40,886 nucleotides of DNA from Arthrobacter sp. Bi83. GTDB taxonomy: Bacteria > Actinomycetota > Actinomycetes > Actinomycetales > Micrococcaceae. Shown piece after piece: positions 1-8,142 of this stretch. Positions within the stretch are counted from its first letter, which is position 1. Every line of letters starts with the position of its first letter. The notes beneath the pieces are model-generated. The model did no database searches. It saw only the letters and a list, made by a program, of their open reading frames with translations, and was not told the origin of the DNA. The translations under genes and the position numbers were made by a program. The DNA is taken from the NCBI RefSeq assembly GCF_918698095.1, contig NZ_CAKKLY010000044.1, positions 1 through 40,886 of the forward strand, given 5' to 3'.

Positions 1-135
1 CACTCAGACTTTGCCCTCCAGAATTCCCGCCGCCCACCCCGCGGCCGCACGTCTCCACCAGCATCACCCCCCAACAAATTTCAGATTCATCCAGCTCGAT
101 TCCCTGTCCGTAAACTTCCCCGTGAAGGAGAAGCT

Positions 136-1500
136 GTGTCCATTCCCAATACCGAAACAGTGACCGCAGAGGCTCAAGGCACCACCGGCCCCTCAGCCAA
201 CGGCAAGCCCGGCAAGGACGGCGTGCAACGGCGCACCAACGTCCGCTGGAAAATGTTCCTGCTCCTGCTCGTCCTGGTTTCCGTCAACTACATCGACCGG
301 GGCTCCATCTCGGTAGCCCTGCCCATCATCCAAAAGGAGTTCAATCTCGCCCCTGAGCTTGTGGGCCTGCTGCTCTCCGCATTCTTCTGGACCTACGCCC
401 TCATGCAGATCCCGGTCGGCCTGCTGATCGACAAGTTCGGTCCCCGCAAGGTGATGACCGCCTCCTGCGTTGGCTGGGGCGCCGCGACGGCAGCCTCGGG
501 CATGGCCGGCGGCTTCCTGAGCATGTTCATCGCCCGCCTCGGCATCGGCATCACCGAAGCCGGCGTCATGCCGGCCGGCGGCAAGCTCAACGCCATCTGG
601 ATGCACAAGTCGGAGCGCGGCCGCGGTGCCACCATCCTGGACGCCGGTGCCCCGCTGGGTGCAGGCTTGGGCGGCATCCTCATCGCCGGCCTGATCGCCT
701 CCACCGGCAGCTGGCGCAGTTCGTTCGTCATTGCCGGTGCCGCAACGGTCCTGATGGGCCTGGCCGTCTGGTGGTACGTCCGCGACAATCCGCGGCAGCA
801 CCGCGGCGTCAATGCCGCCGAAGCCGAGTACATCGAAGCCTCGCACGCTGCCGAGGATGCCGAAGCCGAGCTCGACGGCAGCAAGGGCAAGCGCGCCCTG
901 CTGCCTTACCTGAAGTTCCGTTCCTTCTGGGCCATGTGCTTCGGCTGGCTCGGCTTCAACGGAGTGTTCTACGGCCTGCTGACCTGGGGCCCGCTCTACC
1001 TCGCCCAGGCCAAGGGCTTTGACTTGAAGACCATTGGCTGGTCCACGTTCGTGATCTTCGGGGCCGGCTTCGTGGGTGAAATCCTGGGCGGCACCATCGC
1101 GGACAAATGGCGGGCAACCGGCGCCTCGGCCAACCTCGTGATGCGCACACTCCTGGGCATCTCCAGTGTCGTGGTCATCGGCGGACTGGTAGGCGTCACG
1201 GTGGTCGCAGATCCCACGACGGCGGTTGTCCTGCTGTCCGTGGTCATGTTCTTCCTCCGCTGGGTGGGCCTCTTCTGGAGCATCCCCTCCATCCTGGGCG
1301 GCCGGACCAACGCCGGCGTGCTGGGCGGCGCCATGAACTTCAGCGGCAACATCTCCGGCTTCGTCACCCCGATCGCCGTGGGACTGATTGTCGGCGCCAC
1401 CGGCTCCTACACCTGGGCACTGCTTTACTTCGTCGGATCCGCCATCATCATGGGCGTCTCCGTCCTCACCCTGAACTACAACAAGCGGCTTCCTGTCTAG
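136..1500 (+). CDS. MFS transporter, anion:cation symporter-like
   Basis: A 454-residue major facilitator protein, expected to lie in the cytoplasmic membrane and import an organic anion. After a roughly 35-residue polar N-terminus come about 12 hydrophobic segments. The first carries the NYIDRGSISVALP block typical of the anion:cation symporter branch (hexuronate, glucarate and phthalate carriers), and the loop after helix 2 holds the MFS motif DKFGPRK. The GTG start is supported by a GAAGGAG ribosome site at 124-130, five bases upstream. It is the first gene of a plus-strand group with a GntR regulator and three hydantoin/pyrimidine-type enzymes, so the substrate is probably the ring compound or acid those enzymes use. 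Family call is firm; the substrate is inference. Confidence 0.85.
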   Translation: MSIPNTETVTAEAQGTTGPSANGKPGKDGVQRRTNVRWKMFLLLLVLVSVNYIDRGSISVALPIIQKEFNLAPELVGLLLSAFFWTYALMQIPVGLLIDKFGPRKVMTASCVGWGAATAASGMAGGFLSMFIARLGIGITEAGVMPAGGKLNAIWMHKSERGRGATILDAGAPLGAGLGGILIAGLIASTGSWRSSFVIAGAATVLMGLAVWWYVRDNPRQHRGVNAAEAEYIEASHAAEDAEAELDGSKGKRALLPYLKFRSFWAMCFGWLGFNGVFYGLLTWGPLYLAQAKGFDLKTIGWSTFVIFGAGFVGEILGGTIADKWRATGASANLVMRTLLGISSVVVIGGLVGVTVVADPTTAVVLLSVVMFFLRWVGLFWSIPSILGGRTNAGVLGGAMNFSGNISGFVTPIAVGLIVGATGSYTWALLYFVGSAIIMGVSVLTLNYNKRLPV

Positions 1501-1583
1501 GCCAGCCAGCCTAAGCTAGGCACCGCAGCACCTCCTCCCGCCGCCGGGAGCGCAACGTCACCCGAGAATCCGAATGGAGCACC

Positions 1584-2267
1584 ATGCTTACCGCAGAAGA
1601 GACCCAGGACAAGGAACGCCCCCTCCGCGAGGCCGTCCGGGATACCCTCCGCACCCGGATTTTTGAAGGGCACTACGCTCCCGGCACGCGGCTGGTGGAA
1701 CGCGATCTCGCCACAGAATTCAATGTGTCACGGCTCCCCGTCCGGGAAGCCCTGCGCATGCTCCGCATGGAAGGCCTCATCAGCGACCGCGGTGCCCGGG
1801 GCGCAGAAGTCAGCAGCCTCAGCTCCAAGGACGTCGAGGATCTGTTCGACGTCCGGGAGTCGCTCGAGGTGCTGGCCTGCCGGCTGGCAGCCGTCCGCGC
1901 CACCGGGGAGGACCTCGCCCGCCTCAAGGGCCTGCTCGATGAGGCGGAGCGCTGCCTCACCAAAGGTGCCGTGATGGAGGCGCACCGCGCCAACAGCGAA
2001 TTCCATGACGCCATCACCGGCATCGCCGACAACAACTTCCTCAAATCGGCGCTGGAACCCCTCCAGGGCCGCATGCACTGGCTTTTCCGCCACGTCAGCG
2101 ACCTGCCGGAACTGATCCAGGAACACCGGGAACTTTACGGTGCGATCGCCAGCGGCGACCCGGACCGGGCGGCTGCCCAGTCAGCGTCGCACATCGGCAA
2201 GTACCGCGAGCAGTTCCCCGAGGACTTCCAGAAAACCGAACCCACGCTGCATCGGAAGAAAAAATGA
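1584..2267 (+). CDS. GntR-family regulator, FCD (FadR-like) subfamily
   Basis: A 227-residue DNA-binding regulator. Residues about 15-75 form the winged helix-turn-helix (LVERDLATEFNVSRLPVREA is the recognition region), and the rest is an all-helical FCD ligand-binding domain. Such domains usually bind small carboxylates, often with a metal. It sits between the carrier and the hydrolases, and its TGA overlaps the ATG of the next gene (ATGA at 2264-2267), so it is translated with them and probably controls the operon in response to its substrate. The leader at 1501-1583 is short, with GGAG just before the ATG. Ligand unknown. Confidence 0.9.
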   Translation: MLTAEETQDKERPLREAVRDTLRTRIFEGHYAPGTRLVERDLATEFNVSRLPVREALRMLRMEGLISDRGARGAEVSSLSSKDVEDLFDVRESLEVLACRLAAVRATGEDLARLKGLLDEAERCLTKGAVMEAHRANSEFHDAITGIADNNFLKSALEPLQGRMHWLFRHVSDLPELIQEHRELYGAIASGDPDRAAAQSASHIGKYREQFPEDFQKTEPTLHRKKK

Positions 2268-3055
2268 AACTGCTCGTCATCAACCCCAACATCAGCGACG
2301 ACGTCACCGCCCTCATCGAGTCCGAGGCCCTGCGCTCCGCCTCGCCGGATACCGAGCTGGTGGTCCGCACCGCCGGGCGCGGCGTGGAGTACATCGAAAC
2401 CCGCTTTGAGTCCCTGATAGCCGCCTGTGCCGTCGCCGAGATCATTGCCGAGCACGCCGGGGAAGTCGACGGCGTCGTGGTGGCCGCGTTCGGCGATCCC
2501 GGCATGCCGGCTCTGAAGGAACTCGCCGACGTGCCCGTCATCGGCATCACCGAGGCAGCCCTCTGCGCGGCCGCCCTGCAGGGGCACCGGTTCTCCATCA
2601 TCGCCATTTCGGACCGGATCCGGCCGTGGTATCTGGACTGCGTGGAGCGCTTCGGCCTCGGGGGCCGGCTGGCATCCATCCGTTCCATCAATGAATCCCT
2701 GAACGCCATCGGCTCCGTGCAGCAGGACTTCAAGGAAACGCTGCTGGCACTCAGCCGGCAGGCCGTCGCAGCGGACGGGGCCGACGTCGTCATCCTGGCA
2801 GGTGCGCCGCTCGCCGGACTTGCCCGCGAACTCCGGGGGCAGATCCCCGTCCCCGTGGTGGACGGCATCTCCGCCGGCATCCGCATGGCGGAGGCCGTGG
2901 TGGGGCTCCAGTCCGGACACCACCGCGCCGGTGCCTTCGCACCGCCGCCCGTCAAGGCCCGCAGGGGGCTCTCGGAAAACCTCGACGCCGCCCTCACCAC
3001 AGCGCAGAACGCCGCCCAGAGCACAGCCCACGCCGCCGCGGCCCCGTCCCACTAG
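2264..3055 (+). CDS. Asp/Glu/hydantoin racemase-superfamily protein without the catalytic cysteines
   Basis: A 263-residue protein with the hydantoin/allantoin racemase layout: LLVINPN at the N-terminus, FGDPGMPALKE at 76-86 and a second half beginning near residue 110. Classical members use two cysteines as acid and base, one just before the FGDPG block and one in a later LGCAG block. Here those positions read Ala75 (AAFGDPG) and Gly180 (ILAGAPLAG), so the standard two-base racemization looks impossible. Residues after about 235 are low-complexity Ala/Thr. It overlaps the regulator and precedes a hydantoinase-like gene by 53 bases, which links it to that pathway. It may be a decarboxylase, a binding protein or another enzyme of this fold. 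The fold is sure; the activity is not. Confidence 0.8.
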   Translation: MKLLVINPNISDDVTALIESEALRSASPDTELVVRTAGRGVEYIETRFESLIAACAVAEIIAEHAGEVDGVVVAAFGDPGMPALKELADVPVIGITEAALCAAALQGHRFSIIAISDRIRPWYLDCVERFGLGGRLASIRSINESLNAIGSVQQDFKETLLALSRQAVAADGADVVILAGAPLAGLARELRGQIPVPVVDGISAGIRMAEAVVGLQSGHHRAGAFAPPPVKARRGLSENLDAALTTAQNAAQSTAHAAAAPSH

Positions 3056-3108
3056 TCCAACCGGCCCCACCAGCTTCCCCTACCGGCTTCGTCCCAAGGA
3101 GGACAAAG

Positions 3109-4545
3109 ATGTCCCGCACTCCAGAACTCGTCATCGCCAACGGCACCGTGGTCAACAGCTTTGGCCGCCGGAACGCCCACATTGTCGTCCAGCACGGCAG
3201 GATCTCCCGGCTGGTCGATGCCTCCGAGCCCGCCCCCGCCGCTGCCCGCACCATCGACGCCACGGGCCGGCTCGTCATCCCCGGTGGCGTGGACGGCCAC
3301 TGCCACGTGGCCCAGGTAACCGGACGCTTCCGGACCCTGGACGACTACCGCACCACCTCCACGGCAGCGCTGTGGGGCGGCACCACCACCATCATCGACT
3401 TCGGCATACCCCGCGACGCCCAGGAAACCCCGCTGGCAGCAGTGCTCAACAAGAAGGAGCTGGCGCGGGATTCCCGCTGCGACGTCGCCCTCCACGGCTC
3501 GGTGGTCAGCTGGGACGAGACGGTGCCGTGGCAGCTCGAACAGCTCGCCGCCAGGGGCGTCCGCTCGGTCAAGATGTACACCACCAACCGCGGCACCACC
3601 ATGGCCGACGGGGACACCATCCTGAAAGTGATGCGCGAGATGGTCCGGCTGGACGGCCTCACCTACATCCACGCCGAACACGACCCCATCATCAGCGACT
3701 GCACGCAGCAGCATGCCGACGACGGCAGGATCGGCATCGAGCACCTGCACCGGACGCGCCCGGAGCTGGCCGAGGAAATCTCCGTCAAGGAAACGCTGGC
3801 CATGGCCGAATACACGGGCGCTCCCGTTTATTTCGTGCACCAGTCCACGCCCGGTGCCGTGGACCTGGTCAGCGAGGCCCGCGCCCGCGGCCGGGAGGCC
3901 TACTCGGAGACCTGCCCGCACTACCTCACCCTCGATGACTCCGTATACGGGGCGGCGTTTCCGGAGTGGTACGCCTGTTGCCCGCCGATTCGCTGCGCCG
4001 AAACCGTTGCCGCCCTGAAGGAACGGCTTGCCGCTGGCGCCATTCACACGGTCTCCTCGGACCATTCCTGCTACGACCTCTCCCAGAAGCGCGAGCGCAC
4101 GGACGACATCCGTACCATGCCGCACGGCCTGCCCGGCGTGGAAACACGGATGCCCGTCACGTTCAGCGCGATGATGGAATCCGCCGGGAACACCGTGGAG
4201 GACTTCGTTGAGGTCTTCTCCGCCGGACCGGCCCGGATCAACGCCGTCCCCCGCAAGGGGACCATCGCCGAGGGCTTCGACGCCGATCTCGTGGTCTTCG
4301 ATCCCGCCGAACAACGCACCGTCGATGGCGCTAACCTGCACATGGGCACGGACTTCTCCCCGTTCGACGGCGTGGCACTCACCGGCTGGCCCGCGGTGGT
4401 GGTGTCAGCCGGACGCGTGGTGGTGGACGGCGACGGCTTCCACGATCCGGGACCCGTAGGCCGCTTCGTGGCCCGCAACGGCTTCCGCGAACACACCGCG
4501 GCAGCACCGGAACCGACCCCCGCGACCCTCTCTGCAGCACAGTAG
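3109..4545 (+). CDS. Dihydropyrimidinase/hydantoinase-family cyclic amidohydrolase
   Basis: A 478-residue amidohydrolase predicted to open a cyclic amide such as a hydantoin, dihydropyrimidine or related ring in the cytosol. The binuclear metal set of the family is complete: His64 and His66 (DGHCH), Lys155 for carboxylation (SVKMYT), His188 (YIHAEH), His244 (VHQST) and Asp318 (SSDHS). The length fits the family (about 460-490). The ATG has a strong AAGGAGG site just upstream. It is followed after eight bases by the decarboxylase-like gene, so the ring-opened product may be processed there. No gene recognisable as an N-carbamoyl amidohydrolase is in the window. Exact substrate (hydantoin, uracil, allantoin-like or other) cannot be read from sequence. 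Confidence 0.87.
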   Translation: MSRTPELVIANGTVVNSFGRRNAHIVVQHGRISRLVDASEPAPAAARTIDATGRLVIPGGVDGHCHVAQVTGRFRTLDDYRTTSTAALWGGTTTIIDFGIPRDAQETPLAAVLNKKELARDSRCDVALHGSVVSWDETVPWQLEQLAARGVRSVKMYTTNRGTTMADGDTILKVMREMVRLDGLTYIHAEHDPIISDCTQQHADDGRIGIEHLHRTRPELAEEISVKETLAMAEYTGAPVYFVHQSTPGAVDLVSEARARGREAYSETCPHYLTLDDSVYGAAFPEWYACCPPIRCAETVAALKERLAAGAIHTVSSDHSCYDLSQKRERTDDIRTMPHGLPGVETRMPVTFSAMMESAGNTVEDFVEVFSAGPARINAVPRKGTIAEGFDADLVVFDPAEQRTVDGANLHMGTDFSPFDGVALTGWPAVVVSAGRVVVDGDGFHDPGPVGRFVARNGFREHTAAAPEPTPATLSAAQ

Positions 4546-4553
4546 GAGCATCC

Positions 4554-5282
4554 ATGCCGTCCACAACTCGTAAGACCCGCATCGGCATGATCGTGCCGTC
4601 CTCCAACACCTGCCTGGAGCCGCAGAGCTACCGCATCCTGGGCGACCGGGATGACGTCACCATCCACTTCACGCGTATTCCCGTCACGCGGATCGCCCTC
4701 GACGATTCCTCGGACAAGCAGTTCGATCCGGCCGTCATGCGCGAAGCGGCCCGGCTGCTCGCGACGGCGGACGTGGACGTCATCGCCTGGAACGGCACCT
4801 CGGGCTCGTGGCTGGGAGCCGGCCATGACCGTGAGCTCGTTCGGGAAATTGCCGATGCCACCGGCGTTCCGGCCACGACGTCCACACTCGCCTATCTCGA
4901 GGCGTTCCGGTCCTTCGGCACCGAGCGGATCGGGCTGTTCACGCCGTACACGGAGGACGTCAACCACGCCATCATGGCGTCCTACGAGCGGGACGGCATC
5001 AAGACCCTCGGCCACCGGGCCCTGGGCCTGAGCGACAACGAGTCCTTCGGGCGGGTCACCGACCAGGAAATGCGGCCGGGCTCGCTGGACCTGGCGGCAG
5101 CCGCACCGGACGCCCTTATCTACCTGTGCACCAACCTTTACGGCGCCAACATCGCGGCGGAGATCGAGGCGGAAACCGGCGTTCCGGTGCTGGACTCGGT
5201 GGCCGTGACCCTGTGGCACTGCCTCAAACTTGCCGGGTCCCCCTTGCTCGCACCAAGATGGGGCAGGCTGCTCGCGGACTGA
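4554..5282 (+). CDS. Maleate isomerase/arylmalonate decarboxylase-like enzyme
   Basis: A 242-residue member of the Asp/Glu racemase superfamily, in the branch holding maleate cis-trans isomerase and arylmalonate decarboxylase. The N-terminal block GMIVPSSNT is typical. Maleate isomerases use two cysteines. Here the first position is Gly81 (in NGTSGS, 80-85) and only the second, Cys192 (LCTN), remains, with Tyr132 in TPYTEDVN. The Gly-Thr-Ser/Tyr/single-Cys pattern is the one known for arylmalonate decarboxylase, and the spacings are close (81-132-192 here against 74-126-188 in the known enzyme, from memory). Decarboxylation of a malonate-type acid is therefore more likely than isomerization. 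It is the last gene of the operon and ends before two hairpins. Confidence 0.78.
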   Translation: MPSTTRKTRIGMIVPSSNTCLEPQSYRILGDRDDVTIHFTRIPVTRIALDDSSDKQFDPAVMREAARLLATADVDVIAWNGTSGSWLGAGHDRELVREIADATGVPATTSTLAYLEAFRSFGTERIGLFTPYTEDVNHAIMASYERDGIKTLGHRALGLSDNESFGRVTDQEMRPGSLDLAAAAPDALIYLCTNLYGANIAAEIEAETGVPVLDSVAVTLWHCLKLAGSPLLAPRWGRLLAD

Positions 5283-5319
5283 CCCCAGCCCGCTGGATTA
5301 CAGCAGCCCGGACAAGGCA

Positions 5320-5360
5320 GACGGCGGCGGCCCGCCCACTGGGAGCGGCCCGCCGCCGTC
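5320..5360 (+). terminator. GC-rich hairpin terminator after the hydantoinase-type operon
   Basis: GACGGCGGCGG at 5320-5330 pairs with CCGCCGCCGTC at 5350-5360, an 11-bp perfect stem 38 bases after the stop at 5282. There is no clear T-run, as is common in high-GC actinobacteria. It lies between convergent genes and may act both ways. Confidence 0.65.
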
Positions 5361-5370
5361 GACATTTAAC

Positions 5371-5399
5371 GCTGCGGCACGGCGCTGCCGTGCCGCAGC
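5371..5399. terminator. Second hairpin between convergent genes
   Basis: GCTGCGGCACGG (5371-5382) pairs perfectly with CCGTGCCGCAGC (5388-5399) around a five-base loop. It ends 13 bases from the stop of the lipid kinase on the opposite strand, so it probably terminates that transcript and backs up the first hairpin. No T-run is present. Confidence 0.65.
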
Positions 5400-5412
5400 C
5401 ACGCCGGGCGGG

Positions 5413-6330
5413 CTACATGCGGATCTTGAGTGCGCCGGGATCCAGCCTGATGGCCAGGTGCTTTCCGGCTCCCACGTGGTCACCGTCCAGCTGGAACTCC
5501 TGCTCGTGCTCCAGGGTCACCTCTGCGGACTTCCCCTGGAAGTACTCGGCCGATTCGGTCTCGTTCTTCCGCCGGCCAAAGATCCCGGCCGCCACGCCAA
5601 GCCAGCCGAGCCTGCCGCGGGGGGCAAGAATGAGCAGATCGAGGACACCGTCGTCGATCTTGGCCTCCGGAAAAATTTCGATTCCGCCCATGATCCGGCC
5701 GCAGTTGCCGATCATCACGCTGCGGATGCGGCGCTTGACCGGGTGTTTGCCGTCCACCTGAATGGTGGCCTTGACCGGCTTGCCGGGCAGCTTCCGGATT
5801 CCCGCCTCAACGTAGGCGAGCCAGCCCATGCGATCCTTGAGGACATCCACGGTGTCCGCCATGATCGCGGCGTCATAGCCCACGCCGGCCATCACCAGGA
5901 ACACATTCTCGTCCTCGGAGTGGTCGAAGCTGCTCCTGACCACGTCCACGGTGCGTTCGGTGCCGTTCAGCACGTCGTACGCGGCTGCGACGGGGTCGCT
6001 GATGTCCACACCCATGTTGCGGGCCAGCAGATTCCCGGTCCCCAGGGGGATGAGCCCCAGCGGAGTGCCGGTTCCGGCGAGCACCTCGGCAACGCAGCGC
6101 ACGGTTCCGTCGCCGCCGGCGGCGATGACGACGTCGACGCCCGCCTCCAGTGCCTCGCGCGCCTGCCCGACGCCGGGGTCCTCCTCCGTGGTTTCCAGCC
6201 AGAGCGGCTCCGCCCAGCCCTGCGTGTCACAGAGGCGGACCAGCGAGGCGCGGAGGTCGGAACCGACGGCCTTGACGGGGTTGATAACCACGGCTGCCCG
6301 TTGGGGTGAGGAGGCTTTGTTGGTTGTCAT
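5413..6330 (-). CDS. Diacylglycerol/lipid kinase (DAGK catalytic domain, YegS/DgkB-like)
   Basis: A 305-residue soluble lipid kinase that should phosphorylate diacylglycerol or a related lipid with ATP. The catalytic domain is at the N-terminus: VVINPVK near 14-20, the nucleotide loop GGDGT at 72-76 and GLIPLGTGNLLARN at about 92-105. The C-terminal half is the usual beta-sandwich domain (GIEIFPEAKIDDGVLDLL). ATG at 6330 has an AAGGA site five or so bases upstream. It follows pntB on the same strand after 82 bases, but there is no functional link to the transhydrogenase. It is likely a housekeeping gene for phospholipid turnover. Confidence 0.88.
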   Translation of the reverse strand: MTTNKASSPQRAAVVINPVKAVGSDLRASLVRLCDTQGWAEPLWLETTEEDPGVGQAREALEAGVDVVIAAGGDGTVRCVAEVLAGTGTPLGLIPLGTGNLLARNMGVDISDPVAAAYDVLNGTERTVDVVRSSFDHSEDENVFLVMAGVGYDAAIMADTVDVLKDRMGWLAYVEAGIRKLPGKPVKATIQVDGKHPVKRRIRSVMIGNCGRIMGGIEIFPEAKIDDGVLDLLILAPRGRLGWLGVAAGIFGRRKNETESAEYFQGKSAEVTLEHEQEFQLDGDHVGAGKHLAIRLDPGALKIRM

Positions 6331-6353
6331 GGTGTCCTTCGACTTCAGTAAGG

Positions 6354-6386
6354 GCGGTTAGGCTGCGGAACTCAAATCGTAACCGC
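6354..6386. repeat. 7-bp inverted repeat between pntB and the lipid kinase
   Basis: GCGGTTA (6354-6360) and TAACCGC (6380-6386) are exact inverted copies around a 19-base loop, in the 82-base gap downstream of pntB. It could be a weak terminator or an operator of the kinase gene. Low support. Confidence 0.3.
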
Positions 6387-6412
6387 GTTGGCTGGAAATC
6401 CGCTGCAGCTGC

Positions 6413-7786
6413 CTACAGCGCTTTCACCGCCCCGAGCACCTTGGTAAGGGATTCCTTCGCGTCGCCGAACAGCAGCGTGGTCTGCGGCTCGTACATAAGA
6501 TCGTTCTCGATCCCGGCGAATCCTGGCCGCAGTGAGCGCTTCAGGAAGACCACCTGCCGCGCGTCGGCGACTTCGAGGATGGGCATGCCATAGATCGGCG
6601 ATCCGGAGGACGTCTTCGCGGCGGGGTTGACGACGTCGTTTGCGCCCACCACCAGCGCGACGTCGGCTGTCTTGAATTCGGAGTTGATCTCGCCCATCTC
6701 CTTAAGCGACTCATACGGCACATTGGCCTCGGCCAGCAGCACGTTCATGTGCCCGGGCATGCGCCCCGCCACCGGATGGATGGCGAAGTCCACCTTGATG
6801 CCGCGGGACTCCAGGGCCTGCGCCAGTTCGGCCGCGGTGTGCTGCCCCTGAGCCACGGCGAGGCCGTACCCGGGCACGATGATCACCCGCTGCGCGTAGC
6901 CCAGGAGCACCGCAACGTCCTCAGCGCTGGAGGAGCGCACGGGGCGGTCGCTCACCGCCGTCGACCCCGCCGTCGAACCTCCACGGAAGGCCCCGAACAG
7001 GATGCCGGCGACGCTGCGGCCCATGGCCGCCGCCATGGCCCGGGTGAGGATGGTGCCCGAGGCGCCCACCAGGGTGCCCGCCACCACCAGCAGCACGTTG
7101 CCCAGCACCAGGCCGGAGGCCGCGACCGCCAGGCCGGTGAAGGCGTTCAGCAGCGAGATCACAATGGGCACGTCCGCCCCGCCCACGGGCAGCACCAGCA
7201 GCACGCCGGCCAGCAGCCCCAGCAGCAGGAGCACCAGCGCGAGCGCCAGGGAACCGCCAAGAACCACCGCGACGGCGGCGCCCACCGCCAGGAGCAGCAC
7301 GCCGCCCATGAGCACCGGCAGGCCCGGGAACACCACCGGGCGGGTGGTCATCAGCTCCTGCAATTTAGCGAACGTGATGCCGGAGCCCGCGAAGGACACG
7401 GCTCCGACCAGCAGGGTGAAGACGATGGCCAGGCGCACCCAGGGATCGTCGGCTTCCGGGAGCTCGAGCAAGGCCACGAGCGCGGCCGCGCCGCCACCCA
7501 CGCCGTTGAAGAGCGCCACGAGCTGCGGCATCTGGGTCATCTTGACGCGCCGGGCCACCGGTGCGGCAACCCCGGATCCCACCGCGATGGCACCCAGGAT
7601 CCACGGGACGTTGTCCAGCCTGGCGGAGAAGAAGACAGTCACGACGGCGATCAGGGCGCCGAATGCGCCGATGAGGTTGCCGCGGCGTGCGGTTCGCGGC
7701 GAGTTGAGGCCCTTGAGGGCCAGGATGAAGCACGCGGCCGCGGCAAGGTACAGCAGCCCGGTGAGGGTGGGGTCGAGGAGTGTCAC
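6413..7786 (-). CDS. pntB: NAD(P) transhydrogenase subunit beta
   Basis: The 457-residue beta subunit of the membrane proton-translocating transhydrogenase, which reduces NADP+ with NADH at the expense of the proton gradient. It has about nine hydrophobic segments in residues 1-270, then the soluble NADP-binding domain III (VIIVPGYGLAVAQGQ, RMPGHMNVLLAEA, VGANDVVNPAA). The GTG at 7786 is chosen because it begins VTLLDPTLTGLLYL, the normal N-terminus, and overlaps the pntAB stop (GTGA). Upstream residues in the open frame are an out-of-frame read of pntAB. The complete pnt set could supply NADPH from NADH made by nearby catabolic enzymes, which is inference. Confidence 0.95.
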   Translation of the reverse strand: MTLLDPTLTGLLYLAAAACFILALKGLNSPRTARRGNLIGAFGALIAVVTVFFSARLDNVPWILGAIAVGSGVAAPVARRVKMTQMPQLVALFNGVGGGAAALVALLELPEADDPWVRLAIVFTLLVGAVSFAGSGITFAKLQELMTTRPVVFPGLPVLMGGVLLLAVGAAVAVVLGGSLALALVLLLLGLLAGVLLVLPVGGADVPIVISLLNAFTGLAVAASGLVLGNVLLVVAGTLVGASGTILTRAMAAAMGRSVAGILFGAFRGGSTAGSTAVSDRPVRSSSAEDVAVLLGYAQRVIIVPGYGLAVAQGQHTAAELAQALESRGIKVDFAIHPVAGRMPGHMNVLLAEANVPYESLKEMGEINSEFKTADVALVVGANDVVNPAAKTSSGSPIYGMPILEVADARQVVFLKRSLRPGFAGIENDLMYEPQTTLLFGDAKESLTKVLGAVKAL

Positions 7787-8142
7787 CGGGCGCCGTCCTT
7801 GCTGTCGGACGCTTCCGACCGCGGCCGGTGGCCATCCGGCGGGACCGGCCTGCCACCGTTGCCCCTGCGGCCCCGGAACATCTCCAACATCCGGTCCGTC
7901 ACCACGAAGCCGCCCACCAGGTTGGCGGTCGCGAGAACCACTGCGAGCAGGGCCACGGCCAGCACCCAGGGATGCGCGGCCTGGCCGGCGACGATGATGG
8001 CGCCCACGAGGATGATGCCGTGGATGGCGTTGGCGCCGGACATCAGCGGCGTGTGCAGGGTGCTGGAAACCTTGGAAACCACCTCGAAGCCCACGAAGAC
8101 CGCCAGCACGGTGATCGTCAGCAGGCTGATGCCGTCCATCAC
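7783..8142 (-). CDS. pntAB: NAD(P) transhydrogenase subunit alpha, membrane part
   Basis: A 119-residue membrane subunit corresponding to the C-terminal transmembrane part of E. coli PntA, split off as in many actinobacteria and alphaproteobacteria. It shows three to four helices (LLTITVLAVFVGFEVV, then GIILVGAIIVAG and a third ending GGFVVTDRML). A polar Arg/Pro-rich tail of about 27 residues follows. It overlaps pntAA (8139-8142) and pntB (7783-7786) by four bases each, so the three subunits are translationally coupled. Confidence 0.93.
   Translation of the reverse strand: MMDGISLLTITVLAVFVGFEVVSKVSSTLHTPLMSGANAIHGIILVGAIIVAGQAAHPWVLAVALLAVVLATANLVGGFVVTDRMLEMFRGRRGNGGRPVPPDGHRPRSEASDSKDGAR

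Noticed and set aside
3052..4341. A 429-residue minus-strand frame opposite the hydantoinase gene
   Set aside because: Shadow of a gene with a full metal-binding set; composition is typical of antisense frames.
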